Positions 47,700 through 60,237 of a DNA stretch of 64,000 nucleotides are shown here, one piece after another. The notes beneath the pieces were generated by a model. That model was not told where the DNA came from, ran no database searches, and saw only the letters and a list, made by a program, of their open reading frames with translations. Both the position numbers and the translations under genes were made by a program. The first letter of the stretch is position 1; every line of letters starts with the position of its first letter. The DNA lies in assembly GCA_947095535.1 (NCBI GenBank), contig OX352774.1, positions 8,680,001 to 8,744,000 of the forward strand. The letters run 5' to 3'. Origin of the DNA: Poecilobothrus nobilitatus. Lineage: Eukaryota; Arthropoda; Insecta; Diptera; Dolichopodidae.

Positions 47700-48050
47700 T
47701 AAAAATTAAAATCCGGAGGAATTTTTGAATTGAATTCAAAATCAGGGTTATACGCCTTTTACAGAAAATATACATGTATAAGCAAGATTCTGAATTAGCA
47801 GGGATTTTAAAATTGGATTCAAAAAGAGGATATTCCCTTTTTTCAAAATATTTAAATATATATGTATATGGTAGATTCTGAATTAGGAGAGATTTTTAAG
47901 TTTTTTACAAAATCAGGGTTATATGATTTTTGCAGAATATGTATATAATCCTTCTAATATAAAAACTCGCTTGTACATACGTATATATATAAATATTCTG
48001 CAAAAAAGGAAATACCCTCTTTTTTAATTCAACTTTAAAATCTAAACTTT
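47700..48050. repeat. Minisatellite array with an inverted end
   Basis: About three plus-oriented units of the 31.3-kb repeat (GAATTGAATTCAAAATCAGG, GATTCTGAATTAGCAGGGAT, GATTCTGAATTAGGAGAGAT) are followed from about 47995 by a unit in the opposite orientation (CTGCAAAAAAGGAAATACCC), making a partial palindrome. Confidence 0.7.
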
Positions 48051-48060
48051 AATAAATATT

Positions 48061-48363
48061 TACAAATAATTATGAATTTGGAGATGATGATGATTATGAT
48101 AATGATAATGAATGCAATGTATATTCAAGTGAACCTAAGTCCTCATCTCTTAACAAATCACAGAAGACCCTCTTAAATGCATGCTATGTTTGATTGGCAA
48201 ATGCCTTCAATAATGATTTGCTTCCGTGTCGTCATCTTAAAATATGTCATTAATGTCAAATGTTGCTACAAACTGAAGTACTTAAAGATAGCCAAAAGAA
48301 CAATAACCACTGTATTATTGAGAAATTGTTGAAGGTTCTATTCAAGTACATATTTACGTAAAT
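48061..48363 (+). pseudogene. Decayed RING-finger reading frame
   Basis: One plus-strand frame is open for about 100 codons apart from two stops. After an acidic stretch (EFGDDDDYDNDNE) and a serine-rich linker it reads NACYV, stop, LANAFNNDLLPCRHLKICH, stop, CQ, and ends near HCIIEKLLKVLFKYIF. This fits a C-terminal RING of the IAP type: the first stop (TGA) sits where the second zinc cysteine would be, the second (TAA) replaces a residue just before a later cysteine, and the closing helix is preserved. The rest of the parent gene is absent. It could be a processed or transposon-carried fragment. I do not recognise the exact parent. Confidence 0.5.
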
Positions 48364-51300
48364 TAAATTAAATATTCTTAATTTAAATAAAATTATATTA
48401 TTAAAAACTGGTAAAATTCATGTTATTATTTATTATTAATTTTCTGACTTATATCATTTTTAAATTTTTTTAACTTAATACAATCTAACTTAATTCATAG
48501 CGCCGTATTTTAATATATTTAAATTTTCCAAAAAAAAAAAAAGAATATAGGATTTAGTTTAAATTCAAATTTTGATTTATTGTGAAATAACATTATGAAA
48601 TAACATAAATATTAATTAAATGAAGGAGAAATAAATGATTCTGTTTTTAAAATATGTTTTAAATTTGTTGCAAAATTTAATATTTAAAAAAGATTTTATT
48701 ATAAAAGTTTAATTTTATAGTTTTTGGATAGTTTCCAAACATTAAATAACACTAATTTTAATTTAAAAAGTTTTGGAAAATTTCATAATGTAAAGATATT
48801 TGTGATCAAATTTGACAAAACGATTCAAGTTTCTAATAAAACTTTTAAATCTAGTTGTCTGGTAGACTGTTTATGCCATGGATATAATACAATATTGTCC
48901 AATTACCTTCCATTGTAAATATAGTTTTTGGAATTGAAAATTTTATTGACTTTTAGGTTAAAGTTCCAAGGATTCATTTAGTAAAACTGACTGTTATATA
49001 AACTCATATAAAAACCTAATATGCATAGATACGTATAATAGAAATAAGTTTTTTCAAATTAATGAAATAAGCCTAATTTAATTCATATTAGCTATCCACA
49101 AACTCCTATTCACCTGTGAAAATCAAACACATTGCTTAAAATATTCGGGGTCTTCAAAAATACACAACAGAAATATCAACAATAAATACAAAGATACACC
49201 AATCTTATGGCTGACGCTGAATACCAACGATTAAAGAGCTCTCATAACTGATCTCCCCTGAAATCAAAAATAATTTAGTAAATTAGTTTGTAAGATTAAA
49301 TTGATATTTATTATTTGTACGGTTTCTGGTTCTAGTATGTGAGCTTGAAGTATGCACTTAATTACTAAGAACGGAATATTTTTAGATCTTAAGATTGAAT
49401 TAAGTTTTTAGTATTTAAAATATTTAGACACCCGTAAATAAATAAATAAATAAATTTACATTACAATACATTCACTAGGATCAATATATCTTTTTAAAAT
49501 CTAAAACATAACTAAGGTATTTGGATATTATATTTAATATAGACGCGTCCGCAATTGATTTTTAGTTTTCGTCTTATTATGTACCAACATTAAGTATGAA
49601 AAAAACTTGAATTTTCATATTGGATCAATTAAAGAATTTTGATGAATTTTATCATCAAATTATTTATTTAGATAATTTAAAATATATTGCAAATATTTAA
49701 TAAAATCAAATAAAAAATGTTTAAATCATAAAAATCTAAAGCATATCCTTAAGATATGCTAGTCGCATATGGAAAATTGTTGATTTTTTAATTTCATGAT
49801 TCGTTACAGTTTGTTATAAAGCTGCCCGACCATATTCAAGAAAATTTGACATCTCATTGATTAAAATATAGGTTGTGACTGACAATATGACATTTGTTAA
49901 GAATCTAATTTGAAAAACATTTTAAAAATTCTTTTCTGTTATATGGATAATTAGTTATAAATACTTAACATTATTTATTACTTAATGTTGCTAAATTAAA
50001 TTAATGCATACATGGTTGATTACATTTAGAGTAAAAATAAGAAAATTGTCACCGTTATAATTAAATAAAAATTTGAAAATATTGCAACAATCGAGAATAT
50101 AGTAAAATGATCTTAAATTAAATGTCAAATACTAGTTAATATATTTTTGTCATTTCTTCTGTTAAAGAATCATAAATAGCCAACAAAACACTTGTCACTT
50201 CTTCTGTTAAATCTATTCCGAATCAAAATTAGTCATTAAACAGTTGTTTATAATATCAATCAGGCGATTTTTTTCATTTAGTACTTCAAATATGGGTGGT
50301 CTCTAATAAATGTCATTTTTTTAAGTTTGGAATTGTTTTTATAGTTCGCAAAAAAAAAAAAAATAGATTTATTATATATGTTACGGGATTGTGGGTGCAT
50401 ATTTATATATATATAATACATTATGTATCTTATGCAATATGAACAATAAATTTCGAATTTTTTTTTTTTATTATTATTATTAAGTATAAATAAATTTCGA
50501 TATAATAATTTGGGGTGGTAGGTACAAAATAAATATATTATAATTTTATTAATTTAAAAATTTAATTTTTATTTGTTTTTTTTACTTTTTTAATTCAAAA
50601 AATTCAACATTACATGATGCCGTTTACATAAGTATAAAAAAACAAAAAAAAATTTTTTTTTTTTTTGCAATTAAATGTCAAGTAAATAAAAAATTGTGGT
50701 TTTATTTTAATAAAAATTTCAATTTCCTGGTTCATAAAATCCATCATTTCCCTATCATGTGTTCCAGTTTATAAAATGTTTTAAGAACAGACAAAGAATT
50801 ATTATAAGATCCAGTGTATATCGGAATTTAAAAAAAAAAATAAAACAAAAAAAAAAAAGTTAATTTTTTTAATGATATTTTTTTATTTCTTAGTAATAAA
50901 ATTTTAATTTTCTTTTTTTTTTATCCCATTTCTACCTTATTGTGTATTAAAAAAAAAAAGAATACAATAATAAAAAAATTCATTTTGAAATGAAAAAAAA
51001 AAAAAACAAAAAACAAAAAAAAATTATTAACTACAATAAATTAAGACACGGATCATTTGCAATATGGATTTTTCCAACACCTCCTTCTTAAAAATTCTAA
51101 AAATATTTAATTCATACATATGTACATATTTATATACGAGCAGTGGAATTTATATCTAAATATACATATTATGTATGTATAGCCGTACATAATATGGTAA
51201 AATTTAAATTGAACTGAAATAATAATTTGAAAATGGAAATTAAAATAATTTTCTTGTCAATTCTTTTTTCATTTTATTGTTAATGTTATTTCGATTTTTT

Positions 51301-51955
51301 CATTCTGTATTGATCGATAATTTGCTGTCTTATTATCGAATGCATTTTTTTTTTTGTTTTTGGTTTTGTTTTGTTATTGTTGTTGTAGTTTTAAAATAAA
51401 ACTAAAAAGTTAAAATTTTTATTTTTAAATATTAATTGTATTGTATTTAAATATTTGCAGTAACTAAGTAACTAATTGAAAATATGCAATATTATAATAT
51501 ACCAATACTATGATAAAAATAAACAGTAATCAACAAAACAGCGGCGACAATAATATATATTTTACACTATGAAAGTTTTTAAGTTTCAATTCAATATAAA
51601 ATTATTATCGCATTTGAAATTTTGCCTCTTAATGAGTTATTTTATGACATAATTATTATTTAATTTTTCATCATTTCAGAAAAACGTGAATCGCTTGACC
51701 AAGGTTTGACTTTGGTAAAATAAGTAACGGTAAAACAGTAAAAACTTGATTTGAAAGATTTCAAGTTTTGAAATCATATTTGATGCTAGTATATTTCATA
51801 TAATTACAATTTTAACAAGAAATAAGGAAATGAATAGGATTGAGGTATAGAAGGTGAAATTTGTTATGATTTTGAATGAACATTTGAAGCTTTTCTAGAG
51901 GTGCGCATTTTGAAATTTTCACTTTATTTAAACTACACTTTAAATAAATTAAAAA
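48364..51955. other. Long AT-rich region without genes
   Basis: Homopolymer and TA-rich sequence. The frame at 48724-48918 begins at TTG and has no recognised motif. A (AAAT)n run lies at 49435-49453. Confidence 0.4.
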
Positions 51956-51960
51956 CATAA

Positions 51961-52091
51961 TGGGTCAAATTCATAAAACATGAGCTTAGAGTCAAATATC
52001 ATTTTTTCAAACAAAACCTATTCGATTGAAATCGTAGTTTTTCTTTGAAAAGGTATAAGATGTACACGCTTAGTTTTATGCATTCGACCCA
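51961..52091. mobile_element. 131-bp MITE, copy 1 of a tandem pair
   Basis: Nearly complete palindrome. The left end is TGGGTCAAATTCATAAAAC and the right end, in reverse, TGGGTCGAATGCATAAAAC. Pairing continues inward through TTTTTCAAACAAAA and its complement-like partner. AAT flanks both sides of the GGGTC...GACCC core and may be a 3-bp target duplication. End sequence and size recall PIF/Harbinger-type MITEs, but this is only a resemblance. Confidence 0.7.
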
Positions 52092-52092
52092 A

Positions 52093-52222
52093 TGGACCCA
52101 ATGCATAAAACTGTGCTTGAACTCAAATAGCACTTTTTCAAACAAAATTTACATCTGAACTGGTAGTTTTTGTTTGAAAATATGAAATTTGAGTTTTAGG
52201 TCAGTTTTATGCATTCGGCCCA
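52093..52222. mobile_element. 130-bp MITE, copy 2 of a tandem pair
   Basis: Ends TGGACCCAATGCATAAAACT and, in reverse, TGGGCCGAATGCATAAAACT. The arms pair for about 55 bp, through AACTCAAAT and TTTTCAAACAAAA. It begins one base after copy 1 and is in the same family. Confidence 0.75.
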
Positions 52223-53514
52223 GTATCGGAATCGTATAAGTTTTTGATAAAATTTAAAGAACATATGATTAAAAATTAAAATTAGTTTTTTTTTTTTTAG
52301 CTCACTGTCATTTTTTTTAGAAACTGTAGAATTTAAATAATTTATTATTTTTAACAATCCGAGAGAATTCGATACGATTTATTTGAAACAATTTTTGTTA
52401 CTTATTATATATTTCCTTTTGGAATCTAAAAAAAAAAGTATTGCCTATTATTTTTTATATTATATGTACATATATATATATGGAAGACGTATTTAATCTT
52501 AAAATAGATATCATTCCATTTATATTTATTTATGATATAGAATATTTTTAATAAAAATGGTGATTTTAAAATATGAATGATTAGAAAAATGAATTAAAAA
52601 TTTAAAAAAAATTATTATAAAAATAATTTTAAAATTGAATTTAAAGAAAAAAAAAATTTTTAATATTCATTTTTGTTGAAATTTAATAATAAGTGGTAGA
52701 TATAGCCTTAAAATATATCAATCTTATTTAATATTCAATTTACTACAAATTTTCCTACTTATATCTACTTCTTATGAATTTTGTACTTTTTAGCATTTAG
52801 CAGTGATTCGAAAGTGAAATTGCAATATTGTATTTTTAACGCACGAATTCCATTATTAGAATTCTAGCACGTCCTTAATGTATTAATTTTTTTTCTTAAA
52901 AATGTGTTAAAAAAATATATTAAATAGAAAAGAAAAAATTAAAACAAAAAAAAAAAAACCAAATGACGAATTAAAAATAAACAAAAATATATGATTTGAC
53001 GTCAGAAATAAAAAAATAAAAAAATAAAATATTTTTTTTTTTTTGCAGAACTTTAATGGATATCGCAAAAATTAAAAAAAAACACAAACAAACAAACAAA
53101 AAATAATAAAATCTAAGAAACAATAAAGAATTCAGTGTTCTTTATGATTTTTCATCTAAAAATTTTAAAATTAAGAAAGTCTCAATTTTACTAACTAGAA
53201 AAAAAACTAGTTTTTTTTTTCCGGAAATGAAAATATTTTTTTCCCATTTTGGAGAACAGAATAAAAATTTAATGCATTTGTAGTTTTGTTGTAACAAGTA
53301 TTTTATTTGGTTTGAAAATACATATTTGCATTCTGATTAATCATATTTTAGTTAATTGTATATTTTATTAAAAGAAAAAAATTTATATTCCATTTTATTG
53401 AATTGTATTAAATTGTTTATCACAGATAGGTAAACTGAATCAAGAAAATTGTATGTTATTAACAAATAAACAACTAAAATATTTTTTTTATCCTTTCATA
53501 TTCCTATATCCTAT
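52223..53514. other. AT-rich spacer
   Basis: Homopolymer-rich DNA; no feature supported. Confidence 0.4.
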
Positions 53515-54094
53515 AAAAAGTATATGACATCCACTAAGTCGCTAATTATTCATATTTGACTACGTTTCAGTTACTTTTTGTTTTTGTTTACACGGTACCC
53601 AATCATTAGAAAAAGATACTTGTATGCAAAGTTATTGCAGGATTGGATAATGGGGGAAGGAATTGAATGGAATTGGGATAATGAGGAAGTGTTGAAACGT
53701 AAATTAGAAGCGAGCGAAACTATACAGGTTCAAAAGTTGCAAATTATATAATGTATCAAATCTATTACCTTTTCATCTTTTTCTACGGGAACATATTGGA
53801 TGGAAGCACATTTTAGCAGTTCTTACAATAATCATTATTTTCACTAAGCGGTGTTGTAAGCCGCTGTAACGATTGTACAAGATTGTGAAACACAAATATA
53901 CGCCAATCTATTATCTTATAAATGAAATATTTACTTTTTGTTTATTTTATATTACGATATTAAATATGTATTTCGATATAATTTAATACGATATAAATTA
54001 TTAATGTTGAATACGATTTCTGAGCAACGTTCGAACAGGACACCTTTCGATTGAAAGACCAGCAAATAAATCACTACGTCATTAGTCAGATAAT
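53515..54094 (-). repeat. tRNA-derived SINE, type C, interrupted
   Basis: The head (54018-54094, reverse) has an A-box-like TGACGTAGTGATTTA and a B-box-like TGTTCGAACG, with a CTTTC/GAAAG anticodon-type stem between. Body blocks match the 40.2-kb copy: CACTAAGCGG, TTGTAAGCCGCTGTAACGAT, TACAAGATTG and CCAATCTATTATCTTATA (53840-53925), then CCACTAAGTCGCTAATTATT (53531 onward). Between these two blocks, about 53585-53838 has no counterpart in the other copy, so it is inserted or diverged sequence. Confidence 0.65.
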
Positions 54095-54472
54095 AAAAGT
54101 TATTACATGTTAATAAAAACATTTTTTGTATTTTTTAGAGTTTTTTCAAAAATACAACTTTAGAGCTAATTAAGAGCTTAAAAATTATTAATACAACATT
54201 TTACTTTTTAATACAGCAGAGCAGATTTGATTTTTAAAATTTATTGAAGAAAACAAATATTAAAATTTGTTGAAACTGTTAAATTTTTACCATGATTTTC
54301 ATATAAATTAAACGGTATAGTAAAATTTTTGTTGCTTGATTAAAACTTAAATTTGATCGTTTCGGTCGAATAGGAGACAATTGTTGTGATTTTATAGGAA
54401 AGTTTGAAGAATGAAAAATGAAATTTATTTTAATGATGTTAAAAATAAAGTTTTAAAGGTAAACAATATTAC
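54095..54472. other. AT-rich spacer
   Basis: AT-rich DNA between the SINE and the hypothetical frame; nothing seen. Confidence 0.4.
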
Positions 54473-54733
54473 TTATATATAGTCTTGTTTAGTTTTATAT
54501 AAAACATTTCCAAACAATTTTATTTTTCGAATAAAATGTGTATGAAAAGTTTTGAAATCGTAAAATAATTCGTCATCAACGTCGTTGATCGTCATTTCAT
54601 GAAAATTTATTTTAGGAATTTCCTTGATCGTAGACTTTGTTTGAAATTGTTTGTATGTTTGTTTGCCTCTGATAATATTTTCTAAAAGCGATAAGTTAAG
54701 AGTATTTCGATCCATCAATCGGCAACTAACCAT
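54473..54733 (-). CDS. Hypothetical 86-residue reading frame
   Basis: A minus-strand frame starts at ATG 54733, with an in-frame TGA just upstream, and ends at TAG. In DNA this AT-rich an 86-codon frame without low complexity is unusual. Residues are mixed (DRNTLNLSLLENIIRGKQ, EIPKINFHEM, DDELFYDFKTFHTHFI), unlike the translated A tracts elsewhere. I recognise no domain, see no signal peptide or membrane segment, and see no clear neighbouring exon. It could be a small gene, one exon of a larger one, or chance. Confidence 0.25.
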   Translation of the reverse strand: MVSCRLMDRNTLNLSLLENIIRGKQTYKQFQTKSTIKEIPKINFHEMTINDVDDELFYDFKTFHTHFIRKIKLFGNVLYKTKQDYI

Positions 54734-55449
54734 AGTTCAAGGATCGTAAGTTCTTTTTTCCAATCTAATCGAAAATTTTAATAATTAAATAGTTTCAATT
54801 TTGAATATCAGAATTTTTATTTGTAAAATATCACATATATACATATATATAATATAATGTTGTTTTTTCTAATACTCACTTGTTTTTATATAATAAACAT
54901 GAGAGTTCCTTATATACCTAAGTATGAAAAAGGCAAGCGGATAAAACTTTTGGTTTATTTTTGATTTCCTTTAAAGTTGTTTTTAAAAGAAAAAAAAAAA
55001 AAAATAAAGAAAATTTTAATTTTAATTCTACAATAGTAAAATGCTGATTCCACATGTATTGAATTTCGATTTTTATAATGTAATATACATAGATATAATT
55101 ATAATATTAGATTTATAATAATGTTTCATTTATATGAATATATACATACATATAACTAAATATAAATATTTTTTTTTCATATTTAAGTATTTCAAAATTT
55201 TGCACGTATTTTTACAAAAAAAAATATATATTTATATACATATAAATATTTTTTATGATTAAGAAAGCAATTAGAAATAAAAACAACAATATAACGGAAT
55301 TACTTAGAGTTTTTTGATACAAGCGGCAACATTGTATCCTTAATTGTTTATGTATATATATAATCATACATTTCATTATAAAAAAAAAATGCATATATGT
55401 ATAAATTTAAGCATATAATTATAAAAAATGCATAAAATACATAATGTGA
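54734..55449. other. AT-rich spacer
   Basis: AT-rich DNA; minus-strand frames at 55212-55394 and 55348-55581 are hydrophobic translations of AT-rich sequence and are not supported. Confidence 0.4.
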
Positions 55450-55597
55450 ACAGGGTGTCTCCAATATATATACATTAAATCTGGCTAATTTAAAAATATT
55501 TAGATATATAGCAATAATTTTAAGTAACATTATTTTATATTTTTTATTTTCTAATATACAATTTTTAATAAACACGTTCATATTTATGACACCCTGT
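55450..55597. mobile_element. 148-bp element with mariner-like ends
   Basis: ACAGGGTGTC at 55450-55459 and its exact complement GACACCCTGT at 55588-55597. These terminal words are common in mariner-type elements of arthropods. The interior is AT-rich and non-coding. A TA target duplication is seen only on the right. Confidence 0.5.
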
Positions 55598-57960
55598 ACA
55601 TAAAATATTATACAATATTAATACACAATTAATTTAATATAGAAAATCCCACTCGTTTTTTTTTTTTTCAATTTTCTTTTAATGCTTTTATCATAATTTG
55701 ACATTTGTTTTTTTTATTTTTGGTGATGGAAAGGAATTAAGAAGAAATGTATGCTTAAATATATATTTATGTAATTGTTAAAATATAAATTTTATAATGA
55801 AATATTTTTTATTTTTTGTTTTTCATAATTATACGTTCTACGAAAATGAATATATTATTAACTTATATATAATATTTTTGTTTGTTTTTTTTTTTTTTTT
55901 TGAATTTGAAAAATTAAAATAGATATAAATTAAATTTATTACGTTAATATAATAGAAGTGTTTAATTTTATTTAAAATGATATTTTCAAAAATATTAAAC
56001 GCCGTTATTTTAACTTAGTTTAAGTAATTTAAGTAATTTTTTATTAATTAAATATTAAAAAATTTTTTTTTTAGAAATAGTCAAAAACTAACAGATGGAC
56101 TACCTGTTAGTTTATTTTCCTTTTTGCCAATTGAGGTGGGGTGAAAGTAACTAAAGAAAAGAATGACAGGTAAAGGAAAAAATGATTTTCAAGGATATTA
56201 AGAAAGTGAAAAATATTAGTAATTTTCTATAAAAGTTATTTTTGAATATAAAAAAGTAATAACTGATTGAAACATTTTTTGATGATAACTGTACCTTATT
56301 ATTTTCTAGCAATTTTGTAACAAAATATAAAATTGATTACGGAAATACAGATAATATTGTCTGTAAGTTCGGTCTACAAATTATGAAGAAAACACTTGTT
56401 TCCTTTTCTTTGATTTTTTAAGAACACTTTGTTTTATTTAACAAAAGTTATCAACATTAATTTATTTTAATTTATTTAATTAATATATATGTTTAATAAT
56501 TTTAAAAATAAGTTGTTGTTGTTGTTTGGTAAGGGAGACAGACAAATATCCTTACAACTATCATTGTTGACTTTATTAGACAATTTTTCTAATTTAGTTT
56601 TTTTTTTATTAATTTGTCATATTGGAAACCCGGAAAGAATAATTTTGTTAAAATAAAAGGAAGAAAAAATTTTGAATTCAAAGCTTGAAATGCATAAATT
56701 GTTAGATATTTAAATATAGTTTGCATTAGTTTACGCTATATAGTTTATGTTTTCAAAAACTAAGACTTATACACAGAAGTCTAATATATAAATAAAATTC
56801 AAACATATATACATATGTATATGCATATATATAGGTATATAAAAATTAAAAATAAATATTAAAAATTAACAAAAAAAAAAAAAACATAAATAATTAGTTT
56901 ATATATGAAAAAAAAAAAAAAAAATAAATGGAAAGTTAGAAAAGAAAAATCAAACAAAATGAAATTTATTATAAGCAATGTGTTCGGAAACAACATGAAC
57001 TGACAGAACGGTGGGTATTATAGAATTATAAACGTGAAAATATATTATATTCCTTTCATATTATATTCTATATATATATATATATATATATACATATATA
57101 TTAATAATAAAAAAAAATTTGTTTTTTTTTCTTGTTTCTTTTAAACAGGAACATAAATTCGTGGTTTATTTCTTATACAGAAAAATAAATTTTAAGAATT
57201 AAAATATAAATAAAAAAAAAAAAAAAAAGAAGAAAAACAAAACATTAGAAGATATTTATACACAAAAGTAAACACAAAAATATTAAATAAAAATGAAAAA
57301 TATATTAAAAAAAAAACAAAAAAAAAAAAAACAACGAAATTCAAATGAAAAACTTAAAATTAGAAAGTAATTTGGAAATCATTTAGCAACAGAGTAGTTA
57401 AATGTTTTTCTGTTTCTGGAATATTGTTGCCAGTATCTGTTGTTATTGTTGTTGTTTTTGTTAGTATCTGTTAGATAATTTTTATTTTTGATTAATTTTC
57501 AATTGCAAATAAAATGAATCTTAATAATAAAATAAAATCAAAATATATATATCTATGTATACGTTTTAGTAATAAATTATTTCTAAAGAATTTTATTTCA
57601 TTTTTAAATTAATATAAATTAAATTTATTTTTTTATTTTATTTTTCACTAACCCAAATTTTAATAGTTTAATAAAACATAGAATTTGTTAGAAATTAAAT
57701 AAATACAAATTTAATGTTCCAATATTTTTTAATAGCATATTAGTTAATGTTAAAAAGTTTGAGAGTTATTTCATATAGACTTAATTTGAAAAACGGTTTG
57801 TTTTTTAGGTTTTTATTATTGAATATCAATGTATCTTTAAAGTTTGATATTCGGCACTGTAATAACATTTACATTGAACGGATTAGAAATTCTGAAGAAA
57901 GTCTGTTGAGAAACAATTGAAGAACTTTTTAGGAAAAATTGGAGCTAAGCTGAGAAAATT
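55598..57960. other. Long AT-rich region without genes
   Basis: Homopolymer and TA microsatellite sequence (for example 57070-57092). No coding sequence is supported. Confidence 0.4.
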
Positions 57961-57967
57961 AAAATAC

Positions 57968-58117
57968 TGATACGAATTTATAAAAGTTTAAACTAAAATC
58001 TCTTGAGCTTGAACTCAAATCTCCATTTCTTAAAACAAAATTTAGATCTGAACTATAGTAGTTTTTGTTTGAAAATGTAAGATTTGAATTCTACCACAGT
58101 TTTATACACTGAACTCA
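57968..58117. mobile_element. Diverged third copy of the 52-kb MITE
   Basis: The left end TGATACGAATTTATAAAA and the right end CAGTTTTATACACTGAACTC correspond to the ends of the 52-kb pair, and the interior keeps AACTCAAAT, AAAACAAAATTTAGATCTGA and GTAGTTTTTGTTTGAAAAT in the same order. Confidence 0.65.
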
Positions 58118-59950
58118 ATATTTCATTTTCTAGGAAAAGCTTTCAAGAATACATACAGAAGATCAGATCAAATCAAATGAAAACAATCATTTTTAAAGTG
58201 ATATTAAAATAAATTTGAGTAGTTTATAAGTTCTTAAGTTAAATTTTTAACATATAAATTAATTTTATTTACATATTTTAAATAATATTTTTTAGGGACA
58301 AATAAAGGAGATGAAAATGCTGCAAAGGTAAAAATTAATTATAGACATTTTCGATATAAGAATTTTTAACTAAATAAAATTATTTTTAAATCATTATCCC
58401 AATGAGTATGCAATTACAATGACTTACGAACGAATACGGATGTGAAAGAATTTGGGTTTAGGTATGGGACAGGTTAGGTTAGTTCGGATGTGAAAGCATT
58501 TAGGTTAGACATCATTGTTGCTACTTATTTTTTTTTTAATTGTAGATTATAGAGATGTTCTATTTTTTTATAGAAGTTTTTCTAGAAAGTGTTTTAACAA
58601 AGGATTTATAATAATTTTGGTTTTTTGTCTGTTTTTGAAAAAAGTTTTCTTTTCCGTATATATTTGTGATAAAAAATTTTTGAAGAATTTACTTAGATCT
58701 TATTTATCATGCCGCTATCACGAATAAAAACAAAACTATGGTCTAATAAAATATGTCAGTATTCCAAAATTTACCTTACATTACATTGTTACAAATATAG
58801 CAAATAAAAATGAAATAAAATCAATTTTCTCCAATTCATTTTGACAGCTGTCTTTTTATAAATTATTATTATTTTCTGTATTTATAAATTACTCATATTT
58901 TCTACCACGTTTAGAACGTTAGCATCTGTTAGCATTTAGTATATAAATGCATTTTCCTTTTTATACATTTTTGTTTAGTTTTGAAGAGGTAATTTAACTT
59001 CAAAGCGTAATCTCCAAGGATATGAAACACACAATTTTCTCCGGAACTTTAAAATACAAGTATTTTACACTTCAATAAACAATATAATATAATTAAGATA
59101 TGAATACTTTAACAAAAATAGGCTAAAAGTCAATACATCATATAATGATATTAAAATAAAATTGTCATTTCAAGATAATTGGTAGAAAAATTTGGATAAA
59201 ATAACAATGATCTAAAGCTAGAATTAAAACGTCAAAGAATAACAATTAGAAACATGTGCGGTAATTTATTGTTACTTTTAAATGAGATTCGCGTGTAATA
59301 AATAAGACTCCAGTTAATATTTTCCTTATGATGTTTGTCATAAATTTTGAACACAATTATTAATATTTTGTTTCTGACCTACTCTGGTTTATTTTTATAA
59401 TTTTTTTAATTTATTTTTTTTTTATTATATGTATTTATTTATAAATTTTCTTATATTTTTAAATTATAATTAATAAAAATTTTAAATTGTTGACATTGGT
59501 CGATTAGATAAGATAAAGAAATTCTCTTTTATTGTGAACATATTTTGTTAAAATAATATAAAAAATTTTTTGTTCATTTATTATACTTATATTTTTATGG
59601 AATTTTTTTAAGAAATTCAATTTGACAGTTGGTTGACAGAGAGATCAATTTTGATAATTTATAGTTTCATAAAAAAGTTATTTACGCAAAGTTTAAAAAT
59701 ATATACATATTATGAAAAACATATGTATATATTAGATATTCTTATTTTGATTCTTTTTATTTACATCAATTTCAAAAGTTTGATTTTTTAATTCTTCATT
59801 AAATTATTTATTAAAATACTTTCTAAAATTTTCTCCAGTATAAATATTATTTCTGTGACTTATAAATATGAAATAAAATTTTCAGTTAAAATTATAAATA
59901 TTAATGAACGTTCAAAAATTGTGGTTGTCATTATTTTTAACCCAATAAAG
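58118..59950. other. AT-rich region
   Basis: No supported gene. CGGATGTGAAAG occurs twice within 60 bases (58437 and 58487) next to GGTTAGGTTAG. The frame at 58515-58727 starts at ATG or TTG in AT-rich DNA and is phenylalanine-rich. Confidence 0.4.
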
Positions 59951-60237
59951 TAATAAACACAATTTCGATCATCGACTATGTACCATAATATTGACCACCG
60001 GTGAAATTAGCTTCGCCCATATTTATCTAAAATGTAAAATGTTTTTAATTTTTATTACTTTGAGATAAATATCAAAACCCATCATCAGCGAAAAAAATGG
60101 AAAATATCTTAATCTCGACGAAGGCGAATTTTTGGTTGGACGTTGTAAGTTACAATTGTGAGCAAATACATAAAAATGCGTTTTATAAAATTTTTTAGTC
60201 TCGAATTTTTCGAAGTTGTTGGGAATTGTGTTTATTA
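59951..60237. mobile_element. 287-bp element with 14-bp perfect inverted ends
   Basis: TAATAAACACAATT at 59951-59964 is exactly inverted at 60224-60237. If the outer TA is a target duplication, the ends are ATAAACACAATT, as in Tc1/mariner-type MITEs. Inside, GCTTCGCC and GGCGAATTTTT also form a weaker inverted pair. There is no open frame. Confidence 0.5.

Noticed and set aside
48724..48918. 64-residue plus-strand frame after an acceptor-like TTTTATAG
   Set aside because: No ATG, no recognised motif and no partner exon.
58467..58500. GGTTAGGTTAG as a telomere-type repeat
   Set aside because: Only two repeats; too short to mean anything, and beside a chance-size duplication of CGGATGTGAAAG.
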